NCBI GenBank assembly: GCA_902767005.1
Contig: CACXFY010000205.1
Coordinates: 1 to 9,421, forward strand
Reading direction: 5' to 3'
DNA length: 9,421 nt
Source: an uncultured Erysipelotrichaceae bacterium
GTDB lineage: Bacteria; Bacillota_I; Bacilli_A; RF39; UBA660
Shown here: piece by piece, positions 8,500 to 9,421 of the stretch
Numbering within the stretch: the first letter of the stretch is position 1
Layout of the letters: each line of letters opens with the position of its first letter
Program-made: the position numbers and the translations under genes
Notes under the pieces: model-generated
What the model was told of the DNA's origin: nothing
The model's input: the letters and a program-made list of their open reading frames with translations, nothing else
Database searches by the model: none

Positions 8500-8780
8500 A
8501 AACTACACTTACCTTTATTATTTATTTCTTTTAATCTTTTATTAATACTTAATATTAAGACATTTAAATCAATTTCTTTATCTTTATACTCTTTAAATAA
8601 CTTATTAGATAATATCTTTTCTTTTACTTTTTCATCGTGTGTTTCATTATACTTTTTTATATTTGATAATAACTCTTTGTCTTTTATTATTTCATTATTA
8701 ATACTTATAATATCTTTTACTTCTTTAGTATTATCTAATTCTTGTTTTAATATATCTATTTTATTCATTAATTCATTCAT
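8496..8780 (-). CDS. Short YlbF/YmcA-like helical protein
   Basis: The 94-residue product is strongly charged and mostly helical. The segment from about 17 to 90, with I-I-K-D-K-E-L-L, K-L-F-K-E-Y near 60-65 and L-N-V-L-I-L-S-I-N-K-R at 72-82, resembles the core of the YlbF/YmcA family. In Bacillus these proteins form the Y-complex with YaaT, which directs RNase Y in mRNA processing and affects competence and sporulation. Position supports this: it immediately precedes rsmD, as ylbF nearly does in B. subtilis. It is shorter than B. subtilis YlbF (about 150) and keeps one cysteine near the C-terminus (GKCSL) in place of the Cys-rich tail. The ribosome binding site is weak (GAAGTGAT). Family assignment is by pattern and context only. 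Confidence 0.6.
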   Translation of the reverse strand: MNELMNKIDILKQELDNTKEVKDIISINNEIIKDKELLSNIKKYNETHDEKVKEKILSNKLFKEYKDKEIDLNVLILSINKRLKEINNKGKCSL

Positions 8781-8800
8781 AATATCACTTCACTTATTTT

Positions 8801-8809
8801 ATTATAACA
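8801..8809 (-). promoter_or_regulatory. Extended -10 promoter for the ylbF-like/rsmD pair
   Basis: TGTTATAAT on the minus strand gives a perfect -10 (8806-8801) with an upstream TG (8809-8808). The expected -35 position falls in the hairpin that ends the preceding gene and has no good hexamer, so this would be an extended -10 promoter. The predicted start is about 15 bases before the gene's ATG. Confidence 0.5.
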
Positions 8810-8810
8810 T

Positions 8811-8836
8811 AAAAGATAACTATAACTAGTTATCTT
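8811..8836 (-). terminator. Weak terminator after the topoisomerase gene
   Basis: A 9-bp perfect inverted repeat (AAGATAACT at 8813-8821, AGTTATCTT at 8828-8836) with a six-base loop lies six bases past the stop codon. Only four T follow (8814-8811) before the next promoter, so termination is probably partial. Confidence 0.5.
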
Positions 8837-8842
8837 CTTTTT

Positions 8843-9421
8843 CTATTTTAGAAAGTCATCTATAGTCATTAGACGATCATCTATTTCTTGTAGTGAGATT
8901 TGTTCTTTTTTAGGAACTTGTTCTTCTACTATCTCTTCTTTTATTTCTTCTACTTCTTTACTTTTATTTGAAGTTAGAGTTGATACTATAAAGGCATCTT
9001 TAATATTATGTTTAGATATTTGAGTACCAGTTGAATAACGATCAGCTATACTTAATTCAGTAATTTTTATAGTAGAAATCTCATCATTTTTTAAACCTAT
9101 ATAAGCTCTATTATCTTCAATAAATGTTTTTAAGACACGATATGGATTAGATTTTACTTCTCTTAGTAATAATAAACCACGTCTAGATCTTGTAGATAAT
9201 TCAAATTCATTTAGTCTTATACGTTTTCCTGTTGATTTATTTGTTATTACTGAAATAAATTCATCTTTGGTGTAATCAAAGTTATTTACTGATACTAAAT
9301 AGTCATCTTTTAATTTCATAGCTTTTACTCCAGATGCTTTTACTCCAACAATTGGTATTTCATCTATATTGAATGAAAGACCATAACCTGTATTTGTTAC
9401 GGTAAAGACGGTGTTCTTTTC
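8843..9421 (-). CDS. parC: DNA topoisomerase IV subunit A, C-terminal part (5' end outside window)
   Basis: The frame stays open from the right edge with no stop, so this is the last 192 residues of a larger protein. Upstream of the first in-frame ATG (9319) it reads TVTNTGYGLSFNIDEIPIVG and then ASGVKAMKLKDD across that ATG. This is the repeating beta-pinwheel pattern of the GyrA/ParC C-terminal domain (V-T-x-x-G-Y, then G-V-K-x-x-x-L-x-x-D). A later blade has KRIRLNEFELSTRSRRGL. A canonical GyrA-box (QRRGGKG) is not seen, which favours ParC over GyrA. The end is an acidic tail closing in DDRLMTIDDFLK. Topoisomerase IV unlinks daughter chromosomes, and this domain wraps or selects DNA; the catalytic tyrosine lies outside. 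GyrA remains possible. Confidence 0.78.
   Translation of the reverse strand, partial: EKNTVFTVTNTGYGLSFNIDEIPIVGVKASGVKAMKLKDDYLVSVNNFDYTKDEFISVITNKSTGKRIRLNEFELSTRSRRGLLLLREVKSNPYRVLKTFIEDNRAYIGLKNDEISTIKITELSIADRYSTGTQISKHNIKDAFIVSTLTSNKSKEVEEIKEEIVEEQVPKKEQISLQEIDDRLMTIDDFLK

Noticed and set aside
8843..9319. A free-standing 158-residue gene starting at the ATG at 9319.
   Set aside because: The frame continues without a stop for 34 more codons to the window edge, and those residues complete the topoisomerase pinwheel motif; no ribosome binding site precedes the ATG.

Overview
The window is AT-rich bacterial DNA in which every supported gene lies on the minus strand, so genes are read from the right end to the left. 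It looks like a chromosomal segment of a low-GC member of the Bacilli/Firmicutes. The heat-shock cluster has the Gram-positive order hrcA-grpE-dnaK-dnaJ under CIRCE operators, its DnaK lacks the nucleotide-binding-domain insert of proteobacterial DnaK, and a YlbF-like gene precedes rsmD as in Bacillus. TGA serves as a stop (rsmD and the ylbF-like gene) and tryptophan is TGG, so the code is standard and not the Mycoplasma code. The prepilin-like N-terminus of one gene recalls uncultured gut Bacilli (RF39-like); this placement is inference.

Layout in transcription order. (1) 9421-8843: the 3' end of a type IIA topoisomerase A subunit, most likely parC, cut by the window edge and closed by a weak hairpin. 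(2) 8780-7963: a short YlbF-like gene and rsmD, overlapping by ATGA, behind an extended -10 promoter. (3) 7933-6356: an unusual surface-type protein with a prepilin-like N-terminus, a glycine-rich domain and a ricin-type lectin-like C-terminus. It has a candidate promoter of its own at the rsmD stop and a strong terminator. (4) 6316-1558: the hrcA-grpE-dnaK-dnaJ chaperone operon, with a sigma-A promoter flanked by two CIRCE sites, a hairpin between dnaK and dnaJ, and a terminator after dnaJ. (5) 1522-1334: a 62-residue single-span membrane protein with its own terminator. (6) 1317-1: a promoter, a divergent thyA, and one base later the start of a dihydrofolate reductase gene running off the left edge.

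How the genes work together. HrcA should repress its own operon through the CIRCE sites, and the operon supplies the complete DnaK-DnaJ-GrpE folding machine. ThyA and DHFR form the thymidylate cycle: ThyA oxidises methylene-tetrahydrofolate to dihydrofolate and DHFR reduces it back. RsmD and the YlbF-like protein belong to RNA modification and probably RNA turnover. There is no mobile element, CRISPR array, tRNA or rRNA. No gene-free stretch exceeds 300 bases; the longest gap is 124 bases (6232-6355), filled by a terminator, promoter and two operators.

The points most worth a second look are the three-part surface protein at 6356-7933, the thymidylate synthase with an altered substrate-binding motif, and the dnaK-dnaJ hairpin.
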